From the NCBI RefSeq assembly GCF_030817475.1, contig NZ_JAUSZJ010000002.1:952501-1016500 (forward strand): a stretch of DNA of 64,000 nt. The letters run 5' to 3'. Source of the DNA: Streptomyces sp. V2I9 (lineage in GTDB: Bacteria; Actinomycetota; Actinomycetes; Streptomycetales; Streptomycetaceae). Made by a program: the position numbers and the translations under genes. A model generated the notes under the pieces. The model did no database searches and was not told the DNA's origin. It worked only from the letters and a program-made list of their open reading frames with translations. Positions 18,343-27,401 of the stretch are shown piece by piece (the stretch's first letter is position 1; every line of letters begins with the position of its first letter).

Positions 18343-18370
18343 GTAACGAGGAGGGTGTGGCGGGGCTACG
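18343..18370 (-). promoter_or_regulatory. probable sigma-BldN promoter of chpH
   Basis: Reading leftward, CGTAGC (18370-18365) is followed after exactly 16 bases by CGTTAC (18348-18343). The published sigma-BldN consensus, as I recall it, is CGTAAC-N16-CGTTGA, and chaplin genes are known members of that regulon. Match is 5/6 and 4/6 with exact spacing. Confidence 0.6.
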
Positions 18371-18446
18371 TGTGAACGGCTCGTTTCACTCGTTCGGACA
18401 TCTCCGCACAGGTGGACGAATCAAGGGCGCATCGGTCACCGGGCGG

Positions 18447-19781
18447 TCAGGAGTGGTCGATGAACCGGTCGAGCACCCGCACGCCGAACTGGAGCCCGTC
18501 GACCGGGACCCGCTCGTCCACCCCGTGGAACATCCCGGCGAAGTCCAGCTCCGGCGGCAGCTTCAGCGGGGCGAAGCCGAAGCCCCGGATGCCCAGGTCG
18601 TCGAAGGACTTGGCGTCGGTGCCGGCCGAGAGCATGTACGGCACGGCACGGGCGATCGGGTCCTCCGCGACCAGCGCGGTCTGCATGGCGTCGACCAGGG
18701 CGCCGTCGAACGTGGTCTCCAGGGCCTTGTCCGCGTGCACGTCCTCGCGCCGGACGTTGGGCCCGAGGATGCGGTCCAGGTCGGCCAGGAACTCCTCCTC
18801 GTACCCCGGCAGGTACCGGCCGTCCACGTGTGCCGTCGCCTGGCCCGGAATGACGTTGACCTTGTAGCCCGCGCCGAGCTGGGTGGGGTTGGCGGTGTTC
18901 TGGAGGGAGGCGCCGATGAGCTTGGCGATGCCGCCCAGCTTGGCGAGCGTCTCGTCCATGTTCTCCGGGTCCAGCTCGGTGCCCAGCGCGTCCGAGAGCT
19001 CGTCCAGGAAGTGCCGCAGCGTCTTGGTGACCCGCACCGGGAACTTGTGCCGGCCCAGCCGCCCGACCGCCTCGGACAGCTCGGTGATGGCGTTGTCCTT
19101 GTGGATCATCGAGCCGTGTCCGGCGGTGCCGTCCACGGTCAGCTTCATCCAGTGCATGCCCTTCTGGGCCGTCTCCACCAGATACAGCCGCAGGTTCTCG
19201 TCGACGGTGAAGGAGAAGCCGCCCACCTCGCTGATCGCCTCGGTGACGCCCTCGAAGAGTCCGGGGTGGTGGTCCACGAGATAGCGGGCCCCGTACGTGC
19301 CGCCCGCCTCCTCGTCCGCGAGGAAGGCCAGCACGATGTCGCGCGGGGGCTTGCGGCCGGTGCGCATCCTCTCCCGTACGACCGCGAGGGTCATCGCGTC
19401 CATGTCCTTCATGTCGACCGCGCCCCGGCCCCAGACGCAGCCGTCCGCGATCTCCCCGGAGAACGGGTCGTGCGTCCAGTCCGCCGCGTTGGCCGGGACG
19501 ACGTCGGTGTGCCCGTGGATGAGGAGCGCCGGGCGCGAGGGGTCCTCACCCTCGATCCGGGCGACGGTGGAGGCCCGCCCCTTGTGCGACTCGAAGATCT
19601 GCGGCTCCAGACCGACCTCCGCGAGCTTCTCCGCCACGTACTCGGCCGCGAGCCGCTCACCGGGCCCCGAGTGGTCGCCGTAGTTGCTGGTGTCGATCCG
19701 GATCAGGTCACGACAGAGGTCGACGACCTCCTGCTCGGCGTTGCCGCCCGTCCCGGTCCGGCCCGTGCTGCTCTCGCTCAC
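18447..19781 (-). CDS. M20-family metallohydrolase
   Basis: A 444-residue cytoplasmic zinc peptidase or amidohydrolase of the M20/M25/M40 group. Metal ligands are visible: H91 and D93 in HGHTDVV, bridging D123 in GAVDMKD, catalytic E157 with E158 in ADEEAGG, and a distal His in GMFHGVDE; a lid domain lies between (about 190-310). Substrate specificity cannot be told. GTG 19781 has GGAGGG seven bases upstream; the longer frame to 19871 lacks such a site. Monocistronic, divergent from the tRNA-Leu gene. Confidence 0.87.
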   Translation of the reverse strand: MSESSTGRTGTGGNAEQEVVDLCRDLIRIDTSNYGDHSGPGERLAAEYVAEKLAEVGLEPQIFESHKGRASTVARIEGEDPSRPALLIHGHTDVVPANAADWTHDPFSGEIADGCVWGRGAVDMKDMDAMTLAVVRERMRTGRKPPRDIVLAFLADEEAGGTYGARYLVDHHPGLFEGVTEAISEVGGFSFTVDENLRLYLVETAQKGMHWMKLTVDGTAGHGSMIHKDNAITELSEAVGRLGRHKFPVRVTKTLRHFLDELSDALGTELDPENMDETLAKLGGIAKLIGASLQNTANPTQLGAGYKVNVIPGQATAHVDGRYLPGYEEEFLADLDRILGPNVRREDVHADKALETTFDGALVDAMQTALVAEDPIARAVPYMLSAGTDAKSFDDLGIRGFGFAPLKLPPELDFAGMFHGVDERVPVDGLQFGVRVLDRFIDHS

Positions 19782-19916
19782 GCTGGTTCCCTCCGCTGTC
19801 GCTGTGGTGCTCCTCCTCATCCTCCCGCGCCCACGGCGTACACCCAAGGGCGCACACCCCCCGTCACGCACCGTTCACAGCAACCGGGGCGTGATCGAGC
19901 ACCCTCGAATGTTTGC

Positions 19917-19922
19917 TATGGT
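19917..19922 (+). promoter_or_regulatory. candidate -10 of the tRNA-Leu gene
   Basis: TATGGT in a locally AT-richer patch, 43 bases before the tRNA. No clear -35 partner was found, so this is tentative. Confidence 0.35.
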
Positions 19923-19964
19923 TTTCCACGTCGGAACGGGCACGGCCCGCGAGACAGACACCTT

Positions 19965-20052
19965 GTCCGGGTGGCGGAATGGCAGACGCGCTAGCTTGAG
20001 GTGCTAGTGCCCTTTATCGGGCGTGGGGGTTCAAGTCCCCCCTCGGACACCA
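19965..20052 (+). tRNA. tRNA-Leu (anticodon GAG)
   Basis: Class II tRNA of 88 bases with encoded CCA. The acceptor arms GTCCGGG and CTCGGAC pair, the anticodon stem is CTAGC/GCTAG around the loop TTGAGGT giving anticodon GAG, there is a long variable arm with GCCC/GGGC, and the T loop is TTCAAGT between GGGGG and CCCCC. It reads CUC and CUU leucine codons, CUC being a major codon in this genome. Confidence 0.96.
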
Positions 20053-20054
20053 GC

Positions 20055-20080
20055 AGGAGCCCCACTTCGGTGGGGCTCCT
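20055..20080 (+). terminator. terminator of tRNA-Leu
   Basis: Perfect 11-bp stem AGGAGCCCCAC / GTGGGGCTCCT closed by a stable TTCG tetraloop and followed by TTCG, directly after the CCA end. Confidence 0.9.
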
Positions 20081-20114
20081 TCGCGTTGTCGGACGGTCAT
20101 GGAGAGGGGCGGCG

Positions 20115-21053
20115 GTGAGGGGTCGCAGGAGGTCGTCCGGCGGGCCGCTTCCCCAGCGGGACGGGATCGACGCGGTGCGGGTGCGGTTGCCGGAGGATCC
20201 GGGGAGCTTTCCGGCCACCGTCGGGGAGTATCTGGTCGGGCGGTTCGGCGGGGCGGTCGGGGCCGCGCGGGTGGCCGGGATGCTGGAGGCCGGGCGGTTC
20301 GTGGGGGCGGACGGGGCGGCCGTGCGGGACGCGGAGCCGTACACCGCCGGGCGGTGCCTCTGGTTCCACCGGGACTTCGCGCCCGAGGAGCCGGTGCCGT
20401 TCCCGGTCGGCGTGGTGTACCGGGACGAGCGGATCGTGGTCGTCGACAAGCCGCACTTCCTGGCGACGATGCCCCGGGGGCGGCACATCACCGAGACGGC
20501 GGTGGCCCGGCTGCGGCGGGAGCTGGACCTGCCGGCGTTGCAGCCCGCGCACCGGCTGGACCGGCTGACCGCGGGGCTCCTGCTGTGCGTGGTGCGGCCG
20601 GAGGACCGGGGCGCGTACCAGACGCTGTTCCGGGACCGGCGGGTGTGCAAGGAGTACGAGGCGGTGGCCCCGTACGACCCCTCGGTGGCGCTCCCCCGGA
20701 CCGTACGCAGCCGGATCGTCAAGGAGCGCGGGGTGCTGACGGCGCGCGAGGAGCCGGGCGAACCGAACAGCGAGAGCCGGGTGGAGCTGGTGGAGCGGCG
20801 GGGCGGGGTCGGACGCTACCGGCTGCTGCCCACGACGGGGCGGACGCATCAGCTGCGGGTCCACATGAACGCGCTGGGGCTGCCGATCCTCCACGACCCG
20901 CTGTATCCGGTGGTGGAGGCGGAGGGGGCCGCGGACGACTTCTCGCGGCCGTTGCAGCTGCTGGCGCGGGTGCTGGAGTTCACCGATCCGGTCGGCGGGG
21001 AGCCGCGCCGCTTCATGAGCGGGCTGCGGCTCTCCGCCTGGCCGGAGGGGTGA
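20115..21053 (+). CDS. RluA-family pseudouridine synthase
   Basis: A 312-residue RNA-modifying enzyme. The catalytic HRLDRLTAGLLL motif with its Asp is clear near residue 155, with the earlier VVDKP segment and the later GRTHQLRVHM RNA-binding motif. The exact rRNA or tRNA target is unknown. I chose GTG 20115, which has GGAGAGGGG at 20101-20109; the open frame extending left from there runs into the tRNA gene and cannot be real. Confidence 0.88.
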   Translation: MRGRRRSSGGPLPQRDGIDAVRVRLPEDPGSFPATVGEYLVGRFGGAVGAARVAGMLEAGRFVGADGAAVRDAEPYTAGRCLWFHRDFAPEEPVPFPVGVVYRDERIVVVDKPHFLATMPRGRHITETAVARLRRELDLPALQPAHRLDRLTAGLLLCVVRPEDRGAYQTLFRDRRVCKEYEAVAPYDPSVALPRTVRSRIVKERGVLTAREEPGEPNSESRVELVERRGGVGRYRLLPTTGRTHQLRVHMNALGLPILHDPLYPVVEAEGAADDFSRPLQLLARVLEFTDPVGGEPRRFMSGLRLSAWPEG

Positions 21054-21065
21054 GGCGGGCGGCTC

Positions 21066-21695
21066 TCAGTGGCCGCGCTCGATCCACTCGCCGAGCTGCG
21101 GGGCCTCCGCGCCGATGGTGGTGGGGTCGCCGTGGCCGGTGCGCACGGCCGTGTCGCCGGGCAGCGTGAGCAGCCGGTCCCGGATCGAGTCGATGATCGT
21201 CGGGAAGGACGAGAACGACCGGCCGGTGGCGCCGGGGCCGCCCTGGAAGAGGGTGTCGCCGGTGAAGACGGTTCCCAGCTCGGGGGCGTACAGGCAGACG
21301 GCGCCGGGGGCGTGGCCCGGCGTGTGCAGGACCGTGAGGGTGGTGCCGGCCACGGTCAGCTCCTGGCCGTCCGTGAGCGTGCCGTCGGGGGCGCGCTCCG
21401 GGTGGGTCGCCAGCCAGAGCGGCAGGTCGTCCGGGTGGAGCAGGACCGGGGCGCCGGTGGCCTCCGCGAGGGCGGGCGCGGCGTCGATGTGGTCGTTGTG
21501 CGCGTGGGTGCAGACGATGGCGCGCAGGGTACGGCCGCCGAGCGCGGCCTCGATGGCGGCGGCGTCGTGGGCGGCGTCGATGACGATCGCCTCGCTGTCG
21601 TCGCCGACGATCCAGACGTTGTTGTCGACCTCCCACTCGCCGCCGTCGAGGGCGAAGGTGCCGGAGGTGACCAGGTGGTCGATGCGGGCGGCCAT
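21066..21695 (-). CDS. MBL-fold hydrolase
   Basis: A 209-residue metallo-beta-lactamase-fold hydrolase with the binuclear zinc motif THAHNDH (H64, H66, D68, H69), a second His in TPGHAPG and the Asp in FTGDTLF. Its ATG overlaps the TGA of mscR by one base (TGATG), so the two are translationally coupled. In many actinobacteria this hydrolase follows S-(hydroxymethyl)mycothiol dehydrogenase, and it plausibly splits the S-formylmycothiol product, analogous to glyoxalase II or S-formylglutathione hydrolase; that role is inference. Confidence 0.88.
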   Translation of the reverse strand: MAARIDHLVTSGTFALDGGEWEVDNNVWIVGDDSEAIVIDAAHDAAAIEAALGGRTLRAIVCTHAHNDHIDAAPALAEATGAPVLLHPDDLPLWLATHPERAPDGTLTDGQELTVAGTTLTVLHTPGHAPGAVCLYAPELGTVFTGDTLFQGGPGATGRSFSSFPTIIDSIRDRLLTLPGDTAVRTGHGDPTTIGAEAPQLGEWIERGH

Positions 21696-22780
21696 CAGAA
21701 GACCACCACCGAACGCAGGACGTCGCCGTCGTGCATCCGGGCGAACGCCTGCTCGACGTCGCCGATGCCGATGGTCTCGGTGACGAAGGCCGCGAGGTCG
21801 AGGCGGCCCTGCTGGTGCAGGTCGACGAGCATCGGGAAGTCGCGGGAGGGCAGGCAGTCGCCGTACCAGGAGGACTTGAGGGAGCCGCCGCGGCCGAAGA
21901 CGTCCAGGAGCGGCAGTTCGAGCTTCATGTCCGGGGTGGGGACGCCGACGAGGACGACCGTTCCGGCGAGGTCGCGGGCGTAGAAGGCCTGTTCGTACGT
22001 CTCGGGGCGGCCGACGGCCTCGATGACGACGTCGGCGCCGTTGCCGTCGGTGAGGGCGCGGATCGCCTCGACGGGGTCGGTGGAGCGGGAGTTGACGGTG
22101 TGGGTGGCGCCCATCTTCTTCGCCGTCTCCAGCTTGCGGTCGTCGATGTCGACCGCGATGATCTTCGCCGCTCCGGCCAGCCGGGCCCCGGCGATCGCCG
22201 CGTCGCCGACGCCGCCGCAGCCGATGACGGCGACGGAGTCGCCGCGGCCGACCTGGCCGGTGTTGATGGCGGCGCCGATGCCCGCCATGACGCCGCAGCC
22301 GAGCAGACCGGCGACCTCCGGGGCGACCTCGGGATCGACCTTGGTGCACTGGCCGGAGGCGACGAGGGTCTTCTCCGCGAAGGCGCCGATACCGAGGGCG
22401 GGCGACAGTTCCGTGCCGTCCAGCAGGGTCATCTTCTGCTTGGCGTTGTGGGTGTCGAAGCAGTACCAGGGGCGGCCGCGCAGACAGGCACGGCACTGGC
22501 CGCACACGGCACGCCAGTTGAGGACGACGAAGTCGCCGGGGGCGACGTCCGTGACGCCCTCGCCCACCGATTCCACGACGCCCGCCGCCTCGTGGCCGAG
22601 GAGGAAGGGGAACGCGTCGTTGATGCCGCCCTGCTTGTAGTGGAGGTCGGTGTGGCAGACGCCGCACGCCTGGATCTTCACGACGGCCTCGCCGGGCCCG
22701 GGGTCCGGGATCACGATCGTCTCGACCCTGACCGGCTCGTTCTTCCCCGGTGCGATGACCGCCTGCACCTGCTGTGCCAT
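21695..22780 (-). CDS. mscR: S-(hydroxymethyl)mycothiol dehydrogenase
   Basis: Zinc- and NAD-dependent dehydrogenase that oxidises the adduct of formaldehyde and mycothiol; homologues also reduce S-nitrosomycothiol. The 361-residue protein has catalytic zinc ligands C39 (ACGVCH), H63 and E64 (GHEAAG), structural zinc cysteines C93, C96, C99 and C107, and the GCGGVGDA cofactor loop near 175. It is the mycothiol counterpart of glutathione-dependent formaldehyde dehydrogenase and depends on mshC product. Coupled to the MBL hydrolase downstream. ATG 22780 has GGGAG upstream. Confidence 0.92.
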   Translation of the reverse strand: MAQQVQAVIAPGKNEPVRVETIVIPDPGPGEAVVKIQACGVCHTDLHYKQGGINDAFPFLLGHEAAGVVESVGEGVTDVAPGDFVVLNWRAVCGQCRACLRGRPWYCFDTHNAKQKMTLLDGTELSPALGIGAFAEKTLVASGQCTKVDPEVAPEVAGLLGCGVMAGIGAAINTGQVGRGDSVAVIGCGGVGDAAIAGARLAGAAKIIAVDIDDRKLETAKKMGATHTVNSRSTDPVEAIRALTDGNGADVVIEAVGRPETYEQAFYARDLAGTVVLVGVPTPDMKLELPLLDVFGRGGSLKSSWYGDCLPSRDFPMLVDLHQQGRLDLAAFVTETIGIGDVEQAFARMHDGDVLRSVVVF

Positions 22781-22848
22781 AACCCTGCTCCCTGCTCCCG
22801 CGCTGCGCGAAGATCGATCGCGGACCACCGTACGCCGTGGGGCACCCG

Positions 22849-23550
22849 CTACGGAGCGAGCACGTCCAGTTCGTGCAGGGCGCCCACCGCGATCTCCTTG
22901 GTGATCCGCTCGGCGGCCCCGGCGTCGCCCTCGCGGACCGCTTCGGCCAGCCGTACGTGGAGGGTGACGGCGGCCGGGTCGGGGTCCTCGAACATCACCT
23001 GGTGGTGGGTGCGGCCCGCCAGGACCTCGGCCACGACGTCCCCGAGGCGGGCGAACATCTCGTTGCCGGAGGCGTTGAGGACGATCCGGTGGAAGGCGAT
23101 GTCGTGTTCGAGGTAGCCCTCCAGCTGCTGACCGCGCGAGGTGGCGACCATGCCGAGGGCGCGCTCGGTCAGCTCGGCGCACTGCTCGGCGGTGGCGTGG
23201 CGGGCGGCGAGGGAGGCGGCCACCGGTTCGATCGCGGAGCGCAGCACGGTGAGGGAGCGGAGCTGGCGCGGGCGGTCGGCTCCGGCGAGGCGCCAGCGGA
23301 TGACCTGGGGGTCGTACACGTTCCACGCCTCGGTGGGGCGGACGGTCACGCCGACGCGGCGGCGCGATTCGACCAGGTGCATCGACTCCAGGACCCGGAC
23401 CACTTCGCGGACGACCGTACGGGAGACGTCGAAGCGCTGGGCCAGCTCGTCGGTGCGCAGGACGCTGCCCGGCGGGCACTGGCCGGAGGAGATCTCCAGA
23501 CCCAGGGTGTCCAGCACATGGGTATGCAGCCCCTGGCTCTGTGTGGTCAT
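22849..23550 (-). CDS. gntR: GntR regulator, FadR subfamily (gluconate repressor)
   Basis: A 233-residue repressor with an N-terminal winged helix (about 10-75, [22 protein letters not shown]) and an all-helical FCD effector domain (about 95-225) with the metal-binding His residues, including EHDIAFH. Divergent from gntK and gntP, with a 132-base gap that holds an inverted repeat; by position and family it most likely represses the gluconate genes and itself and is released by gluconate or 6-phosphogluconate. Confidence 0.87.
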   Translation of the reverse strand: MTTQSQGLHTHVLDTLGLEISSGQCPPGSVLRTDELAQRFDVSRTVVREVVRVLESMHLVESRRRVGVTVRPTEAWNVYDPQVIRWRLAGADRPRQLRSLTVLRSAIEPVAASLAARHATAEQCAELTERALGMVATSRGQQLEGYLEHDIAFHRIVLNASGNEMFARLGDVVAEVLAGRTHHQVMFEDPDPAAVTLHVRLAEAVREGDAGAAERITKEIAVGALHELDVLAP

Positions 23551-23586
23551 GGGGCAAGCCTAAGGGGCGACCTCTGGGAACAACAA

Positions 23587-23625
23587 GTACGACGTTTGCG
23601 TCACAGACCCTTGAATAAGTCGTAC
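23587..23625. promoter_or_regulatory. inverted repeat in the gntR-gntK gap, operator candidate
   Basis: Perfect arms GTACGAC (23587-23593) and GTCGTAC (23619-23625), 25 bases apart. Spacing would place the two sites on the same helix face and allow looping or double dimer binding. The FadR-subfamily GntR core NGTNNNACN is partly matched. Confidence 0.5.
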
Positions 23626-23682
23626 CTAATAGGTTTCAGTAGCGCGACGGACCGATGTCGAAGAAGACAGCGAGACACCCCC

Positions 23683-24210
23683 ATGAACACGGCACCCCCC
23701 ATGAGCACCCCCCACGTCGTCGTGGTGATGGGCGTAGCAGGAACCGGCAAGACCACGATCGGTCCCCTGCTCGCCGCCGAACTCGGCGTTCCGTACGCCG
23801 AGGGCGATGACTTCCATCCCCCGGCGAACATCGCCAAGATGTCGGCCGGCACCCCCCTGGACGACGACGACCGGTGGCCCTGGCTGGACGCCATCGGTGA
23901 GTGGGCGCACGGGCGTGCCGGACTCGGCGGGGTCGTCTCCAGCTCCGCACTCAAGCGGGCCTACCGGGACCGGCTGCGGGAGGGGGCGCCCGGCGCCGTC
24001 TTCCTGCACCTGACCGGTGACCGGGAGCTGATCGCGGAGCGGATGGCGGACCGCAAGGGCCACTTCATGCCCACCGCACTGCTCGACTCGCAGTTCGCGA
24101 CGCTCCAGCCGCTCCAGGCCGACGAGGCCGGGGTGAGCGTCGACGTGTCCGGCACCCCTACGGAAATCACCCAGCGAGCCGTCGCGGCACTGCGCCGGCT
24201 CGACAGTTAA
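23683..24210 (+). CDS. gntK: gluconokinase
   Basis: A 175-residue P-loop kinase producing 6-phosphogluconate for the pentose phosphate pathway. Walker A GVAGTGKT is at 17-24, followed by the GDDFHPPANIAKM substrate segment and the ERMADRKGHFMP lid that mark thermosensitive-type gluconokinases. ATG 23683 and a second ATG at 23701 are both possible; neither has a good ribosome site. Followed 11 bases later by gntP, so a two-gene operon under GntR. Confidence 0.92.
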   Translation: MNTAPPMSTPHVVVVMGVAGTGKTTIGPLLAAELGVPYAEGDDFHPPANIAKMSAGTPLDDDDRWPWLDAIGEWAHGRAGLGGVVSSSALKRAYRDRLREGAPGAVFLHLTGDRELIAERMADRKGHFMPTALLDSQFATLQPLQADEAGVSVDVSGTPTEITQRAVAALRRLDS

Positions 24211-24221
24211 GGACCTTCACC

Positions 24222-25619
24222 GTGACCAGTCTCAGCGTCGAGATGCTGGCAGCGGACGCCGCCGAACCGATCACCTCGGCAGGCAACGCTCAGTTGGGCA
24301 TCGCCGTCCTGGCGGGCATCGCCGTCATCGTTCTCCTGATCACCAAGCTCAAGATGCACGCCTTCCTGGCGCTGACCATCGGATCGCTGGCGCTCGGCTC
24401 CTTCGCGGGCGCGGCCCCGGCGGACACGATCCTCAGCTTCACCGCGGGCCTCGGCTCCACCGTGTCGGGCGTGGGCGTCCTCATCGCGCTCGGCGCGATC
24501 CTCGGCAAGCTGCTCGCGGACTCGGGCGGCGCCGACCAGGTCGTGGACACCATCCTGGCGAAGGCGAGCGGCCGGGCGATGCCCTGGGCGATGGTGCTGA
24601 TCGCCTCGATCATCGGCCTGCCGCTGTTCTTCGAGGTCGGGATCGTGCTGATGATCCCCGTCGTGCTGCTCGTCGCCAAGCGCGGCAACTACTCCCTGAT
24701 GCGGATCGGCATCCCCGCACTGGCCGGACTCTCGGTGATGCACGGGCTGATCCCGCCGCACCCCGGCCCGCTGGTCGCGATCGACGCCCTGGACGCCAAC
24801 CTGGGCGTGACACTGGCGCTCGGCGTGCTGGTCGCCATACCGACGGTGATCATCGCCGGCCCGGTCTTCTCCCGTTACGCCGCGCGCTGGGTGGACATCG
24901 AGCCGCCGGAGAACATGATCCCGCAGCGGCCCTCCGAGGAGCTGGACCGCCGCCCGAGCTTCGGCGCGACCCTGGCGACCATCCTGCTGCCGGTCGTCCT
25001 GATGCTCCTGAACGCTCTCGTCGAGATCGTGGTCGACAACCCGGAGAACGGCCTCCAGAAGGTCACCATGGTCGTCGGCTCGCCGCTGATCGCCCTGCTC
25101 GCGGCCGTCCTGGTCGGGATGTTCACGCTCGGCCGGGCCGCCGGGTTCACCAAGGACCGGATCGCCGGCACCGTGGAGAAGTCCCTCGCCCCGATCGCCG
25201 GCATCCTGCTGATCGTCGGCGCGGGCGGCGGCTTCAAGCAGACGCTGATCGACGCCGGGGTGGGCCGGATGATCCTGGACTTCTCCGAGAACTGGTCGAT
25301 CCCCGCTCTGCTGCTCGGCTGGCTGATCGCCGTCGCCATCCGCCTCGCCACCGGCTCGGCCACCGTCGCCACCATCTCGGCCGCCGGTCTGGTCGCCCCG
25401 CTGGCCGCCGACATGTCGACCTCGCACGCGGCTCTGCTGGTGCTGGCGGTCGGCGCCGGCTCGCTCTTCTTCAGCCATGTGAACGACGCCGGGTTCTGGC
25501 TGGTGAAGGAGTACTTCGGCATGGACGTCGGCCAGACGGTGAAGACCTGGTCCGTGATGGAGACGATCATCTCCGTGGTGGCGATGGCGTTCATCCTGCT
25601 GCTGTCGTTGCTGCTGTAG
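24222..25619 (+). CDS. gntP: gluconate:H+ symporter
   Basis: A 465-residue membrane permease of the GntP family with about 12 to 14 hydrophobic spans, the conserved LADSGGADQVVDTIL loop, LPLFFEVG and the C-terminal FFSHVNDAGFWLVKEYFG signature. GTG 24222 has AAGGA upstream and lies 11 bases after the gntK stop. Uptake followed by phosphorylation by gntK. A 13-bp hairpin follows. Confidence 0.93.
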   Translation: MTSLSVEMLAADAAEPITSAGNAQLGIAVLAGIAVIVLLITKLKMHAFLALTIGSLALGSFAGAAPADTILSFTAGLGSTVSGVGVLIALGAILGKLLADSGGADQVVDTILAKASGRAMPWAMVLIASIIGLPLFFEVGIVLMIPVVLLVAKRGNYSLMRIGIPALAGLSVMHGLIPPHPGPLVAIDALDANLGVTLALGVLVAIPTVIIAGPVFSRYAARWVDIEPPENMIPQRPSEELDRRPSFGATLATILLPVVLMLLNALVEIVVDNPENGLQKVTMVVGSPLIALLAAVLVGMFTLGRAAGFTKDRIAGTVEKSLAPIAGILLIVGAGGGFKQTLIDAGVGRMILDFSENWSIPALLLGWLIAVAIRLATGSATVATISAAGLVAPLAADMSTSHAALLVLAVGAGSLFFSHVNDAGFWLVKEYFGMDVGQTVKTWSVMETIISVVAMAFILLLSLLL

Positions 25620-25641
25620 CGCGGTCCGTACGCGTTCAGGT

Positions 25642-25673
25642 GCGCCCGTCCCGGAACCGTCCGGGACGGGCGC
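25642..25673 (+). terminator. terminator of the gluconate operon
   Basis: Perfect 13-bp stem GCGCCCGTCCCGG / CCGGGACGGGCGC with a six-base loop, 22 bases after gntP; also positioned to act on the convergent APC permease gene. Confidence 0.82.
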
Positions 25674-25716
25674 CCGCGTCCGGGGACGCCGTACGTGCGG
25701 GCGGGCCGTAGGGGCG

Positions 25717-27288
25717 TCAGCGGCGGACGGTCTCGTTCCCGGCCGCCTTCTCCAGCTGGAACGCCTCGTTGCCGAGGCCGATGCGGGCGTGCGCCTCGGG
25801 CCGGACCGAGCGCAGCACGGCTCCGTGCACCAGACCGCCGACGAGGGCGAGGGCGATCACACCGGGCAGCAGCCAGGTGAGGGCCGAGCCGGGGCCCGAG
25901 CCGACGAGGACGTCGAAGTCGCGGACGGTGAGGACGGCGATCGACAGCAGCGCCAGTCCGGCGAGGGCGGAGGCGGCCAGGCGCGGGGCCTGGGCGCGGC
26001 CCGCACCGCGCTTGACGAAGAAGGCGATGACGGCGAAGGAGGCGGCGGCCATCAGCAGGATGACGCCGAGCGCGCCGACGTTGCCCATCCAGGTGAACAG
26101 CCGCAGGACGGGGACGGTGGGGTCGCCGACCGGTCGGTCGTCGGCGGCCGCGAACGCCAGGATGACCACCACGGAGACCGCGCTCTGGAGCAGCGAACCG
26201 GTTCCGGGGGCGCCGCTCGCCCGGTTGGTGCGGCCGAAGCGGGCGGGCAGCAGACCCTCGCGGCCCATGGCGAACGCGTAGCGGGCCACCACGTTGTGGA
26301 AGCTGAGGAGCGCCGCGAACATGCCGGTGACGAAGAGGATGTGCAGTACGTCGGTGAAGGTGGAGCCGAGCCGCTCCTCGGTGAGGCCGAACAGCATGCC
26401 GGGGCCCTGTTCGAGGGCGGTGCCGGCGATGGAGCCGGGCCCGGCGGCCACGGTGAGCGCCCAGGAGCTGACCGCGAGGAACAGCGCCGCGTAGCCGACC
26501 GCGAGGAACATCACCCGCGACACGACGACCTGCGGCCGGCTGGTCTCCTCCGCGTACACCGGGGCCTGCTCGAAGCCGACGAACGCGGCGACGCAGAAGC
26601 AGAGGGCGGTGCCGAGTCCGGCGCCGACGAGGGTGTCGGGGTCGAAGGCGTGCAGCGACAGCCCCTCGGGGCCCGGCTCGCTCACGGCGGCGATGTCGAA
26701 GATCACCACGAGGGCGCACTCGATGACCAGCAGGACGCCGAGCACCTTGGCGTTGAGGTCGATCTTCAGCCAGCCCAGGACGGCGACGACGGCCGCCGAG
26801 ACCAGGGCCGGGACCCACCACACCAGCTCGATGTCGAGGTAGGTGGCGAAGATGCCCGAGACCTCGAAGCCGAGGATGCCGTAGATGCCGACCTGCATCG
26901 CGCTGTACGCCACCAGCGCCACGAGCGAGGCCCCGGCGCCGGCGGTGGGGCCGAGTCCCCGCGCGATGTACGCGTAGAACGCTCCCGCGTTGTGGACGTG
27001 CCGGCTCATCTCCGCGTAACCGGCGCCGAACAGCATCAGGACGGCGCCCAGGATGAGGTAGAGCAGCGGCTGCCCGACGATGCCCATCACGCCGAAGACC
27101 GTGGGCATCACCCCGGCGACCACCATCAGCGGGGCGCTGGCGGCGACCACCGACAGCAGGAGGCCGGGGGTGCCGAGCCGGTTCGCCCGCAGCGCGCGTT
27201 CCTCGCCCTTGTAGGTGTTGATCCCCCCGGTGCCGGCCGCCCTCCCGGAGGTCGCGGTCTCGCTGGAAAATGAACTGCCGGTCGACAT
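25717..27288 (-). CDS. APC-superfamily amino-acid/polyamine permease
   Basis: A 523-residue membrane protein with 12 predicted spans and the APC features SAPLMVVAG in span 1 and FVGFEQAPVYAEET in the span 6 region, typical of amino acid or polyamine exchangers. Short cytoplasmic N- and C-termini. Substrate not determinable. ATG 27288 has AAAGGGA upstream. A tetratricopeptide-like gene lies upstream on the same strand with 113 bases between. Confidence 0.87.
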   Translation of the reverse strand: MSTGSSFSSETATSGRAAGTGGINTYKGEERALRANRLGTPGLLLSVVAASAPLMVVAGVMPTVFGVMGIVGQPLLYLILGAVLMLFGAGYAEMSRHVHNAGAFYAYIARGLGPTAGAGASLVALVAYSAMQVGIYGILGFEVSGIFATYLDIELVWWVPALVSAAVVAVLGWLKIDLNAKVLGVLLVIECALVVIFDIAAVSEPGPEGLSLHAFDPDTLVGAGLGTALCFCVAAFVGFEQAPVYAEETSRPQVVVSRVMFLAVGYAALFLAVSSWALTVAAGPGSIAGTALEQGPGMLFGLTEERLGSTFTDVLHILFVTGMFAALLSFHNVVARYAFAMGREGLLPARFGRTNRASGAPGTGSLLQSAVSVVVILAFAAADDRPVGDPTVPVLRLFTWMGNVGALGVILLMAAASFAVIAFFVKRGAGRAQAPRLAASALAGLALLSIAVLTVRDFDVLVGSGPGSALTWLLPGVIALALVGGLVHGAVLRSVRPEAHARIGLGNEAFQLEKAAGNETVRR

Positions 27289-27401
27289 GACGGAATGGGT
27301 CCCTTTCTTCGCGGTGGAGCCGGTGGAGTGGTGTGCTCTTCGTGCCGCGCGGGCGCCGGGAGCCGTGTCGCGGGGTGCGGCGGTTCGGGGCGCGGAGCGG
27401 T

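Noticed and set aside
20001..20114. Upstream extension of the pseudouridine synthase from 20001
   Set aside because: It would overlap the tRNA-Leu gene and its terminator; GTG 20115 has a good ribosome site.
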